A DNA stretch of 64,000 nucleotides, taken from NCBI GenBank assembly GCA_963662175.1, contig OY759225.1, forward strand, positions 15,741,601 to 15,805,600, read 5' to 3'. Origin of the DNA: Aradus depressus (lineage: Eukaryota > Arthropoda > Insecta > Hemiptera > Aradidae). The translations under genes and the position numbers were made by a program. The notes under the pieces were generated by a model. That model worked only from the letters and a program-made list of their open reading frames with translations. It had not been told where the DNA came from and did not search any database. Positions 32,967-43,189 of this stretch are shown piece after piece (position 1 is the stretch's first letter; the number at the start of each line of letters is the position of its first letter).

Positions 32967-33120
32967 TTAGTTAATAAATTCGTAAGTCTTTTAGTTAATA
33001 AATTCTCTTTTAGTAAATAAATTCGTAAGTCTTTTAGTTAATAAATTCTCTTTTAGTTAATAAATTCGTAAGTCTTTTAGTTAATAAATTCTCTTTTAGT
33101 TAATAAATTCGTAAGTCTTT
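32967..33120 (+). repeat. Short tandem array, about 42-bp unit
   Basis: Three to four near-identical units of TTAATAAATTCGTAAGTCTT + TTAGTTAATAAATTCTCTTT. Confidence 0.9.
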
Positions 33121-33178
33121 TCCAAATACACATCTTTATCTATATAATTTATAATATATAATATATAATAAATGACAA

Positions 33179-33324
33179 TTGTAACTCTTCACAACATAAA
33201 AAGAAATCTCAGGTCATGTAATGTCAGAAAACTAGATTTTTGTGATATGACGTTGGAAGAGAGCGACAGCAGCGCTGACCCTCGGCAGAAACCGTCCCTT
33301 CCCCCTACTCTATCCCCTCCACCT
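33179..33324 (+). repeat. 146-bp repeat, copy 1 (inverse copy at 35062-35207)
   Basis: Starts TTGTAACTCTTCACAACATA and ends CTATCCCCTCCACCT. One mismatch was found against the inverse of 35062-35207. It translates without stop as NIKRNLRSCNVRKLDFCDMT then LEESDSSADPRQK. Function unknown. Confidence 0.9.
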
Positions 33325-33426
33325 GTCCCTTATCAATCTTTAACAATATTAAATTTTATTTTTTTATTTTTGATCTTATGCCACTAATTGTTTTATTTTC
33401 ATCTTTGAATTTACATATAAAATTAA

Positions 33427-33761
33427 TGAGGGCGCCGGTAGCTCAGTGGTATGCGTGCTTGACTTCTGAGCTCAAGAACGTGGGTTCGTAGCCCGACCGA
33501 GGCCCTTAGTTTATTTTATCTGGGAGGTAAAATAAACTTGAGCAAGCCGCCCTTCGGAATGGACGTTAAGCGATGGTCCCGAGCCTGTATAATGTCAGGT
33601 ACTCGTTAAAGACCCCTCCCTACCCTAGATGAATAAAAATTTAGGACTCCCACAGTAGAGTCGGGCTCATGTCCACCAGTGTGACGAAAGAGCGCTCTGG
33701 TAGTAGGCGATATGACCTCGTAGTTAAAGCCCGGGCATGAGTCATAAAACCTAACCTAACC
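33427..33761 (+). repeat. SINE-A copy, full length with target-site duplication
   Basis: Flanked by TATAAAATTAA at 33416-33426 and 33762-33772. The 335-base element runs TGAGGGCGCCGGTAGCTCAG (box A region) ... box B ... AAAACCTAACCTAACC. This fixes both ends of the family. Confidence 0.97.
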
Positions 33762-34724
33762 TATAAAATTAACAATAAACTTATTCCATTTTACTGAACA
33801 TTCTTGTTTTATTAAATTATCGGTACAACTGTCTATGGATGCCATTCAATTCACTATGTCATGTTTGCTAGGACTGTATGGGGGTACTTTAAACCTTTAT
33901 TGAGGAGATACAATCAGTAACAAAAATTTTCGGACAATTTATAATTTTGTTTTTCTTTTGCAGTTACACATAGTTATATGGCAAAATATTTAATTCAAGC
34001 AAAGTTTTAAATTTCGAGATCATCAATCATTTCAAAACGCCGTAAAACAATTAATTAAACATTTACAGCTAATATGAAATTTTGCATTAATAATTGAAGA
34101 CAAGAAATTCACGTAACAAAATTTTCTGGACACCTGTTGTTTGTTTTGTAAACAAATGCGACTCTGATCATGATCTTTAATCTCTTCTCAACCAACCGCT
34201 AATACCGAACAAATAAAATGTGTTTATATCCTTCTATTACTGCATTCAGTAGTTATTTGTATTTCCTGCTGTCAAGATGGGTCGAACATCTTTTGAAGTT
34301 CAACAGATAATAATTTTTAATTATGAAAAAGGATTAAGTGTCCGCAAAATCGGTGGTATGGTAGGCCGAAGTAAAAGCACCGTAGCCGATGTAATTCGAA
34401 GGTATAAGCACGAGGATCGGATAGATTTGAAATCTTCCTATGGCCGTCCAAGAGTATTAAACGACCGAGAAAGGTGTAGCGTTGTCCGGAAAATTAAAAA
34501 CAAGCCCTCGAGGAGTGCACCTCAGATCGTCGCCGAGGTATACAGAGAAACGGGAAAGAAAGTTCACCCACAAAATGTTCGAAGAATTCTAAAAGAAGCA
34601 GGATATAATGGGAGAGTACCAAAAACCGTTTGTGAGTGAAAAAAATATAAAAAAAAGATTGAGCTTCGCAAAAGAGTTCCAGAATCATTCAGAAATTTTT
34701 TGGAGTACCTAATGTCATTCATCT

Positions 34725-34803
34725 GCGAGGTAAAATAAACTTAAGCACTCCGTCCTTCGGATGGGATGTTAAGCGATGGTCATGAGCCTGTACGATGTCA
34801 GGT
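34725..34803 (+). repeat. SINE-A fragment inside the Tc1 element
   Basis: GAGGTAAAATAAACTTAAGC through CCTGTACGATGTCAGGT; middle part only, so it probably arrived by recombination rather than simple retroposition. Confidence 0.85.
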
Positions 34804-35061
34804 CAAAGCGTTTGAGCTCTCACATAAACACACGCATGCAATTGATCTCCGATGTTCACACGATTACAAAATTTTTAGTACATATTATTATGTATACATA
34901 TATTGTATGTATAGGGAAGTAAACAAAAGTAAAGTAATAGTATATGTATACATATATTACATGGAAGTAAACGGACATGATCTGGAAACATTTATTTGTC
35001 GAAATATCGGAGAAAAAACGTTTAAATTAGAAAAATTGGGTACTTAGTTTCTTTAGAGGGA

Positions 35062-35207
35062 AGGTGGAGGGGATAGAGTAGGGGGAAGGGACGGTTTCTG
35101 CCGAGGGTCAGCGCTGCTGTCGCTCTCTTCCAACGTCATGTCACAAAAATCTAGTTTTCTGACATTACATGACCTGAGATTTCTTTTTATGTTGTGAAGA
35201 GTTACAA
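35062..35207 (-). repeat. 146-bp repeat, copy 2
   Basis: Inverse of 33179-33324 with one difference (GACATG for GATATG). It lies inside the insert that breaks the Tc1 transposase. Confidence 0.9.
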
Positions 35208-36514
35208 GATACAAGAATATTTTATTATTGCGGTTTGTTCTATTGCAAGCAAATACTTTTGAATGTAAGTTTGATATATTTAGTCCCGACAGTCGCGACA
35301 AAATTTGGAGAAGGCGTAATGAGGAGCTGAATCCAAAAAATTTAAAACCAATAGTAAAACATGGGGGTGGCTCAGTGATGGTGTGGGGGTGTATGGCGTC
35401 TAGTGGAATTGGTGAACTGGTTTTCATTGAAACCACCATGACTGGAAAAGTTTATGCCGAATTACTAAGGAGCAATTTGAAAAAGAGTGCTGAAAAACTT
35501 GGGATTTTACGGACTTTTCATTTTTACCAAGACAACGATCCGAAACACACCTGTGAATTGGTACGTACTTGGCTTTTGTATAACTGCCCTAAAGTTATGA
35601 AACCCCCCCCAATCGCCCGATCTCAACCCAATTGAACACGTATGGGGTGAGCTCGACAGGAAAATTCGATTAACACCCATTGCTTCAAAAAACGAATTGA
35701 AACAAAAGTTATTAGAAGAGTGGGGTAAAATATCTCCAAATTTCACCAAAAAATTAGTTCCATCATCAATGCCGAATCGAATGAAAGATGTTATTACACA
35801 AAAAGGGTACCCAACCAAATATTAATTAACATTATGGTTTTTGAATTTGTGAAATGGTAAAAAAAACATTGAATTTATTTATAGTTGTTTACATTTTTGT
35901 CCGAAAATTTTTGTTACCTACATTACTTGTTATAAAATTTATTAAATAAAAATATTTATTTGTTCTAATCAAAGCTGTTTTTCCTTTATCCTAACCCACT
36001 TTTGAATTCTTATTCTTGATTGAAAAATGGCTTTAATTATTTTTTTAAATTATTTTTTATTACTTTTGCATTTAATTATTATAATTTTTTATTGAAAAAT
36101 CAAACCGTCCGAACATTTTTGTTACTGGCTGTATAATTCATTTTGGTTGAATTCCGTATTGCGTAAATTAATTATTCTAAGAAAGCATTCCGGGCAAACA
36201 TAAACATTTGTTTTTTGTGTACATAAAGAGTCGAGTTTCTTATTAAGTTTGTTTTGTTTACATTCGAACAAGGCTTCTAACCTACTTCTTATGCTGTAAT
36301 CAACACAATCTCACTCGGCTGGATGTAAACATGCAGTAATCCTACTTCGTATCTGATACAAATAATGACTTACCGTGTCTCTCTTGAAATACAAATTTTT
36401 TATTTCATCTTTTAAAATCATAGTTTTGACCTTGAACAATATTTTGGTACTCAAAGAGCTTCTTTTCGTCTATTAATATAATTAGGAAAAATATTCTTCT
36501 TATATATAGCCAAA

Positions 36515-38035
36515 AGTTTTCTTTTCGGCGATCAGCTGTTTCAAATAGTCACAAAACAGTCTAAGTTGTAGAAGTGGACAGTCTAGAGAGAGAAGTGTTT
36601 TTAGGGTTAAGGTGTAGTGAACCAGTCTGAGTGAGAGAAGATGTAGAGGAGATGTAGGAGTGAAAATAACAGTGAAGTAGATGTGCAAAGGTACTTTTAT
36701 TTATTTATATGGTTATATGCCCTAAATAACATTGAATAAAAGAATGACCACAATATTCAATAAGAAAATAGACTAAAATAGATGTAGAAATTAGTTTGTA
36801 AGATTTATTTTTATTGTAAGTAATTTAATTTTTTATTTGATATTGATGTTCTAATTTTATTTAAAATGTAGGTGAAGTAAAATATTTGTTCAAAATTGCA
36901 CGTCTTGAAGTTTCGATATTTTTAGGGCCCTTTAGTAGAAGACCAGCTATAATTTATTACAGGAAATGTGGTAATATTTATTATTTATTCTTTTTGTTTT
37001 AATTATTATTAATTTTGTTAATTTAATTAATATTTATATATTTTTTATTATTACAGTACATTGCCGATCGAGTTTTAGTATTTATATATTTATAAGCTAG
37101 CATTGTCCAAAATACAAGATGGATTCATCGATCTGTAACCAGTGTTGAGTTGCCTGAGATAGTGTGATGGGATGTAGTCTGATGACGAGAATTATAATTT
37201 ACAACTTCCTAATAATATCCCAGTATAGTCTTGATAACTCTGGTATCATAACGACCTTGTCCTCACTCAATACCATTTGGTTATTGAAATAGAGATTCCA
37301 ATACCGAAATTTCGGTATCCCAATATATATTTAAAGGTAAACAAGGATCGGGATTATATATATTGTGGTAAAATTACAATAAATCAAAAAATGTAAGTAA
37401 AATTAATAATAATAATTAAATAAACAATAAGAATAAATAATAAAATAAAATTACCACATTTCCTTCAGAATTTTATCTCTTTGGTCTATTACTAAATTTT
37501 GATTTCTATAGTAATTTCGGAAAAGGGCCCTAATAAATATCAAAAGTTCAAGACGTGCAATTTTGAAGCAAATGCATGTATTTTTTTATTTCAATTAACA
37601 AACATTTCATTTGGATTTTTAAAGAGATACCATTTTTAATTTTTTCAATAATATTAAATCTAATCCAAAGGTTTTCAAATTATCTTACTGGACCAACAGG
37701 GAAAATGAATATAATATAATTTACGAGAACAAATAGTTTGGGTTTATTTTTTTTTCATCGACATAATAAAATAAAAAAACTAAACATTGAAACAAACAAA
37801 AATCAAAAGAAAAATCTTAAAAACTAAATTCTTAAAAAGTATTTCAATTTTTTTTTTGTTTTATATTTTTGGCCATTCTTTAAATTTAAGTTATATATTG
37901 CTGGGCATATATAATGTACATATAAACAAACAACAGTACCTTCTTTGCGGATCAATTTCACCGTCAATTCACTTCAATTTAGTTCATCACATCTTAAGCC
38001 TAAACACCACTCTTCATGTTCACTTAGACCGTGGA
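36515..38035. repeat. Family E copies 3 and 4 as a long inverted repeat
   Basis: The left arm (about 36520-37020) is the inverse of the right arm (about 37425-38035). Both carry AGACGTGCAATTTT/inverse and ATTACCACATTTCCT/inverse, with about 400 unique bases between. The outer left end is GATCAGCTGTTTCAAATAGT. It could be one fold-back element of about 1.5 kb or two insertions. Confidence 0.7.
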
Positions 38036-38089
38036 CAGAAAGTTGCTAGAAAACGACCGAGAACACTTCAAAGAGGAAGTAAGTTCTTT

Positions 38090-38945
38090 AACGATTTTCG
38101 GAGGATAAACGAAAATGGTGCTATACTTAAATGTACATGTACAAAACAAGTCATATTATAGGTTTAGGTTTTATGACTCATGCCCGGGCTTTAACTACGA
38201 GGTCATATCGCCTACTACCAGAGCGCTCTTTCGTCACTCTGGTGGACATGAGCCCGACTCTACTGTGGGAGTCCTAAATTTTGCCTACCCTAAATTTTTT
38301 ATTCATCTAGGGTAGGGGTCTTTAACGAGTACCTGACATCGTACAGGCTCGGGACCATCGCTTAACGTCCCATCCGAAGGACGGCGTGCTTAAGTTTATT
38401 TTACCTCCCAGATAAAATAAACTAAGGGCCTCGGTCGGGCTACGAACCCACAACCTTGAGCTCAGAAGTCAAGCACGCATACCACTGAGCTACCGGCGCC
38501 CTCAGTCATATTATATTTATTTAAATATATATGAATTCGATCATTTCATTTCTTCGCTCAAAATCGTCATTTATGTTATACTTTATACTCTTAAAGCTGA
38601 TTTTACATGCGAAGTAAAAATGCAAAGCGCAGTAGCAGCAAATGCATGCTATTGGCTGTGAGTCATTTAATTCTAAAAGGCCAGAAACTACAGCGTGCAT
38701 TTTCTGCTGCTGCGCTTTGCATTTTTGCTGCTCATGTAGAGTCAACTTAAGTATTACAGTTAGTGGTTACCTCAAGCGAGCTTCTAGGGGTCTGAGTATG
38801 CCAAATTAATAAAAAAAGTCTGCAACGCTAACCATGGAAACTGTGGGCTGTGCCCCCGGCAATCTATACCCCCCCCCCCCCCCCCCCCCCCCTCACCGGC
38901 CTAACTTTACCCCCTCCTGCTCAAAATCCTGGCTACTCCCCTGGT
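38090..38945 (-). repeat. Family G repeat, interrupted by a SINE-A
   Basis: Inverse of 13560-13985: ACATGTACAAAACAAGTCAT, then (after the SINE) CGCTCAAAATCGTCATTTAT, the hairpin at 38590-38752, a C run at 38870-38892 and AAAATCCTGGCTACTCCCC. Confidence 0.8.
38161..38503 (-). repeat. SINE-A copy, full length with perfect 12-bp duplication
   Basis: AGTCATATTATA flanks both sides (38149-38160 and 38504-38515). The 343-base element on the minus strand begins GAGGGCGCCGGTAGCTCAGT and ends ATGAGTCATAAAACCTAAACC. It interrupts family G. With 33427-33761 it shows that the CCTAA tail belongs to the element. Confidence 0.97.
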
Positions 38946-39036
38946 TGAGCCATTATTCATGATCCCCCCCTCTTCGGCTGATTTCATTGAAAATTAATAG
39001 ATGTCGTCCTTAGCGGTTGGCTCAGAGGAAGCTGAA

Positions 39037-39335
39037 AAAACCTTGAGCACGCCGTCCTTCGAATGGGACGTTAATGATGAGCCTGTACAATGTCAGGTAC
39101 TCGTTAATAAACCAGGCTCATGTCCAACAGAGCGACGAAAGAGCGCTCTAGTAGTAGGCGATATGACCTCATAGTTAAAGCTCGGCATGAGTGACAATAA
39201 CTAACAAACCAAAAAAGTTTCTAATAACAGCAGCGCAACTCGCGCCAACTGAACTACTCCTAGTGCGATATTTAGTTAATAACTAAGCCTGGACGATGTA
39301 TAAATATTTTTATAGAATAAACACTATTTTAAGAA
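39037..39335 (+). repeat. SINE-A derived 300-bp unit, copy 1 of a direct repeat
   Basis: A deleted SINE-A (to 39203) followed by a non-SINE part with AATAACAGCAGCGCAACTCG and TGGACGATGTATAAATATTT. The whole block recurs at 39727-40022. Confidence 0.88.
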
Positions 39336-39726
39336 AAAAATTTGTTTTATTTATTTCGATAGTTAGAAAACCCAGTTTTTTTTGTGAAGAATCTAAAAAT
39401 CCTAATTAAAAAGTAAATTTTTTTACGATTTAATTTCACTGAGGTGTGTTGTGTCAATGTTTAAGCCTATTTCTGAAATGTTATTTTACCCTATTTTTAA
39501 ATTGTCTCCCAGTTTGACTTACATAAACAAAATTACAAAAACTACATTTTACCTAGTAAACCCCACTTTTTTCTTCTGTTTTTCTTTTTTCTTCAGTGCT
39601 GTTGAGATGTTTGTATAATGTATTATTTGTTCTGGAACCTACCCAACAGTCCTCTTTTTTAAGTATATCGCCTCTGAAGATGTTAGCAATACCGAAAGTA
39701 CTCCCATATTATATATATTCAAAAAA

Positions 39727-40022
39727 CCTTGAGCACGCCGTCCTTCTAATGGAACGTTAATGATGAGCCTGTACGATGTCAGGTACTTGTTAATAAACCA
39801 GGCTCATGTCCAACAGAGCGACGAAAGAGCGCTCTAGTAGTAGGCGATGTGACCTCATAGTTAAAGCCCGGCATGAGTGACAATAACTGACAAACCAAAA
39901 AAGTTTCTAATAACAGCAGTGCAATTCGCTCCAACTGAACTACTCCTAGTGCGACATTTAGTTAATAACTAAGCATGGACGATGTATAAATATTTTTATA
40001 GAATAAACAATATTTTAAGAAA
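39727..40022 (+). repeat. SINE-A derived 300-bp unit, copy 2
   Basis: Near-identical to 39037-39335 with scattered substitutions; both share the same internal SINE deletion, so one copied the other or both descend from one composite element. Confidence 0.88.
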
Positions 40023-40284
40023 GTAGTTTGTTTTATTTAGTTAGCTAGATAAGTTCGGTTCAGTTTTCACTTTTCCAACTACAAAACCCATAAAAATGAT
40101 GACCCACTTACATATTGATACACTAGCAGTAATACCCGGCGTTGCCCGGGGAACTTTGATTTTTCTCCTAATCTCCCATTCGAATCCTATTCAAAACTTG
40201 GAAAGTACATTCATGATGTTATAATTTTTAATTATTCAAATGGAATAAGGCTTATAGTCCTTCAAAGGAAGACACCACAGCTAG

Positions 40285-40670
40285 TATGTGCCTTTAAACG
40301 GCGGAAACAACAGCTAGTAAATACTTAGCATCGCTGGACATCCTAGCCAGTACGTACTTAAGAACGCTCGTGACCACAGCTAGTATCGGTCTTGCAACGG
40401 CGTACCACCCCAGCTAGTGCTCGGAACAGCTGGGCACCACAGTTTATGTGTGCTTAAAACCGCTGGGCACAACAGCTATTACGTTCTTAGGAATGCTTCG
40501 CACCACAGCTAGTTCGTGTTCAGGAACGCTGGGCCACACAGCTACTCGTAGTATATGCCTTGCAACGGCGGGCAGCCCAGCTAGTAAGTTCTTAGGACCA
40601 CTTGGAACCACAGCTAGTTCCTACTTAAGAACGTCGGTCACCTTAGATAGTATGCGCCTTGCAACTCCGA
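40285..40670 (+). repeat. Degenerate tandem array, about 35-bp unit
   Basis: About ten units of the form GGAACGCTGGGCACCACAGC + TAGTA(T/C)GT.CTTA. The ORF across it (40448-40831) mirrors the repeats (GTTASS, GTTAIT) and is not called as a gene. Confidence 0.8.
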
Positions 40671-41207
40671 ATTTCGTATTTAAAATTAACATCAATTCAA
40701 AAATCCCAATAACTGCCGATGTAATGAATGTATGGACATCAAATTTCGTATTTAAAACTAAAATCTACTTAGGACATAACCAGTCAAATTTCAGCGATAT
40801 CGGCCGAGGGGAGGGGGGAGTTCCGGGGTGAGGGCTCAATTCAAAAAACCCCAACCCCCCTCCCGTTCACAATTTTGTGACGTCACACACTTTTTTTTCC
40901 TATTTGGCCTTCAAGAATACTACATATGAAATTTCATGACAATCCTACCATTAATTAATGAGTTAGCACTATTTTTATGCTTAGCCCCCCCTTACAACCC
41001 CCCTCCCGTTCGAAATTTTGGGACGCCACATAGCCTATTATTCAATCCGTCTTGAAAGGATGCTATATGTGAAGTTTCATGAATATCCGTCCAGCCATTT
41101 GGGCGTGATGCTGGAACAAACATACAAACAAACCCCGTTTCAGTATAGAAGTATAGAAGCCGGTGGAAGAGAATGGGTAGATAAGCGAATCTGAATTTAA
41201 AAATCCC

Positions 41208-41785
41208 AATAACTGCCGATGTAATAAATGTATCGACATAAAATTTCGTATTTAAAATTAACATCCGCGGAGGACATAACCAGTCAAATTTCAGCGATAT
41301 CTGCCGAGGGGAGGGGGGAGTTCCGGGGTGGGGGCTCAATACAAAAATCTTAATAACTGCCCATGTAATGAATGTATCGACATCAAATTTAGTATTTAAA
41401 ACTTATATCTACTTAGGACATAAGCAGTCAAATTTCAGCGATATCGGCCGAGGGGAAGGGGGAGTTCTGGGGTGGGGGCTCAATACAAAACTCCCAATAA
41501 CTGCCGATGTAATGAATGTATCGACATCAAATTTCGTATTTAAAACTAAAATCCACTTAGGACATAACCAGTCAAATTTCAGCGATATCGGCCGAGGGGA
41601 AGGGGGAATTCCGGGGTGGGGGCTCAATTCAAAAATCTTTATAACTGCCCATGTAATGAATGTATCAATATCAAATTTCGTATTTAAAACTAAAATCCAC
41701 GTAGGACATAACCAGTCAAATTTCAGCGATATCGGCCGAGGGGAGGGGGGAGTTCCGGGGTGGGGGCGCAATTCAAAAATCCCCA
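41208..41785 (+). repeat. Four tandem 141-146-bp monomers
   Basis: Monomers begin near 41208, 41349, 41495 and 41640, each AATAACTGCC.ATGTAATGAA, then TCAAATTTCAGCGATATCGG and a G-rich end. Their open frame (41368-41871) is repeat-derived. Confidence 0.9.
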
Positions 41786-42353
41786 ACCCCCCTCCCGTTC
41801 ACAATTTTGTGACGTCACACACTTTTTTTTCCTATTTGGCCTTCAAGAATACTACATATGAAATTTCATGACAATCCGACCATTAATTAATGAGTTAGCA
41901 CTATTTTTATGCTTAGCCCCCCCCCCCCCCCCCCCCCTACAACCCCCCCTCCCGTTCGAAATTTTGGGACGCCACATAGCCTATTATTCAATCGGTCTTG
42001 AAAGGATGCTACATGTGAAGTTTCATGAAGATCCGTCCAGCCGTTTGGGTGTGATGCTGGAACAAACAAACACACAAACCCCGTTTCGGCTTCATTAATA
42101 TAGATAATAAATTAACCTAACCGATAAAAAACATATTAAATAAAGTATTGTTCTTCTCACGGCTAAACAATTGTCTAGTAATGTTGAGATTCCGGGTTCG
42201 AATCCCAGTGAACCTCACTAATAATCGACCATCTCCCAATTTCCGACGTTAGAATTTAGGTTAATTGAGTGATACTTTTACTGAACCGTTTGTTTGACCC
42301 TATTAAATTTTTTAGATTTCAAGAAATTTAAATTTCAGACATAATATGAGGTG

Positions 42354-42732
42354 TTGGGAGCCAGAGCGGACCAACCCACAATTTTTCGGAAAATGAGTTA
42401 TTACCATCCTGATGTTGGCATAGGTTCCCTTTTTTCAAAACCAGTGTGGATCACTTAGTTTCTTCACTTCAGTGATAGATAGCAGCACTTTAAGTTTAGT
42501 CCACAAACATTTTGTGCATATATTTTCGAAGTCACAATGGATCATACGGCCTTCAAAAACTTTATAGAACACAAAAAGGGATCACTCATCCAATACTATT
42601 CTAAAATTTCAAATATAAATAAATATTTGGGGCCCATTTATGGAGATAAACAAAATGTACTCAATTTTCAATTGCCATTTTCTTCCTGTTCAGTTTCAAC
42701 CAGTTGGTCCGCTCTGGCTCCAAACTCCTCAT
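42354..42732. repeat. Segment bounded by an inverted repeat
   Basis: GGAGCCAGAGCGGACCAAC at the left is matched by GTTGGTCCGCTCTGGCTCC at the right; similarity extends outward through TATGAGG.GTT. The ORF below starts inside and runs out past the right arm. Confidence 0.75.
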
Positions 42733-42911
42733 ATAGTTTATGTGCATCCTTAACACGAATTAATGAAGTTTTCGATCTTCATCTAAAATCAATGTTTCGA
42801 CAAAAAATAAATAACTATTTAACAGCCCTTTTTAGATATACATACATATCTAATCCCAAATATTCATATGTAATGTATTATTACAGCATCACTTCTCTCA
42901 TTTATATTTGA
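42537..42911 (+). CDS. Hypothetical ORF, 124 residues
   Basis: Opens MDHTAFKNFIEHKKGSLIQY after CACAATGG, a good start context. It is mixed in composition for the first 85 residues, then Tyr-rich. No family recognised. It begins inside the inverted-repeat segment, so it may be transposon cargo or chance. Confidence 0.25.
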   Translation: MDHTAFKNFIEHKKGSLIQYYSKISNINKYLGPIYGDKQNVLNFQLPFSSCSVSTSWSALAPNSSYSLCASLTRINEVFDLHLKSMFRQKINNYLTALFRYTYISNPKYSYVMYYYSITSLIYI

Positions 42912-43189
42912 CTTTTTAAAAACTAGAAGACTAAAAATAGAAAGCACTCCATCACCAGTATCTATAATTTTTTTTTTTTTCTTAATAATGTTTGGCAACT
43001 GTTGCCATGACGCAACAACCAGCTACCAAGAGGACTTGATTGATAGTGGATATCCTGATTGGAGTGAGAGAAGAAGGCTACCCAGCGGTAGCTCCTCAGG
43101 GCGAAATTTAAAAAACAATGAATATTATGATTATTATCAATGAATATTATGGGGATATTATGATTTTGTTTCAAGAAGTGGGCGGTTGC

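Larger units (their letters stand above)
34277..35823 (+). pseudogene. Tc1-like transposase, interrupted
   Basis: The N-terminal 120 codons (34277-34639) form the paired-like DNA-binding region: LSVRKIGGMVGRSKSTVADV and SAPQIVAEVYRETGKKV. A one-base frameshift follows, then SFAKEFQNHSEIFWS. After the foreign insert the catalytic part resumes (IWRRRNEELNP, HGGGSVMVWGCMASSG, YQDNDPKHT with the second Asp). A second frameshift in a C run near 35605 precedes SPDLNPIEHVWGELDRKI (third acidic residue), ending at 35823. The first catalytic Asp position reads Phe (FECKF instead of DESKF). Not functional. Confidence 0.9.
33911..36131 (+). mobile_element. Tc1-like transposon with IR/DR ends, 2.2 kb, inactivated
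   Basis: TA at 33909-33910 and 36132-36133 flanks the element. The outer repeats match: left CAATCAGTAACAAAAATTTT + CGGAC; right inverse CAGCCAGTAACAAAAATGTT + CGGAC. Inner copies at 34113-34132 (GTAACAAAATTTTCTGGACA) and 35899-35917 (GTCCGAAAATTTTTGTTAC) lie about 200 bases inside, the IR/DR layout of Sleeping Beauty-like Tc1 elements. About 550 bases of foreign sequence (34705-35255) break the gene. Confidence 0.88.
40127..42110 (+). repeat. Family C repeat, longest copy
   Basis: Head CTAGCAGTAATACCCGGCGT + TGCCCGGGG; then a degenerate 35-bp array (40285-40670), a single 145-bp monomer, a tail block (40867-41145), four monomers (41208-41785) and a second tail block to TTTCGGCTTCATTAATATAG. 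No transposase or reverse transcriptase is recognised; superfamily unknown. Confidence 0.8.

Noticed and set aside
33427..33500. tRNA gene call for the GGTAGCTCAGTGG...GGTTCG heads
   Set aside because: Box A and B are present, but every head continues into SINE-A and the cloverleaf arms do not pair throughout. Same for the SINE-B heads.
38115..38315. ORFs with the peptide [20 protein letters not shown], recurring at 7023, 21503, 28324, 38115 and 45775
   Set aside because: All are one frame of SINE-A tails; the conservation is that of the repeat, and the frame breaks in most copies.
41368..41871. 167-residue repeat protein
   Set aside because: Open only because the 141-146-bp monomers lack stops in this frame; both strands are open and other units are not multiples of three.
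42170..42215. Isolated tRNA-like GGGTTCGAATCCC at 42191
   Set aside because: Box B alone, with no acceptable box A or stem pairing; perhaps a decayed SINE head.
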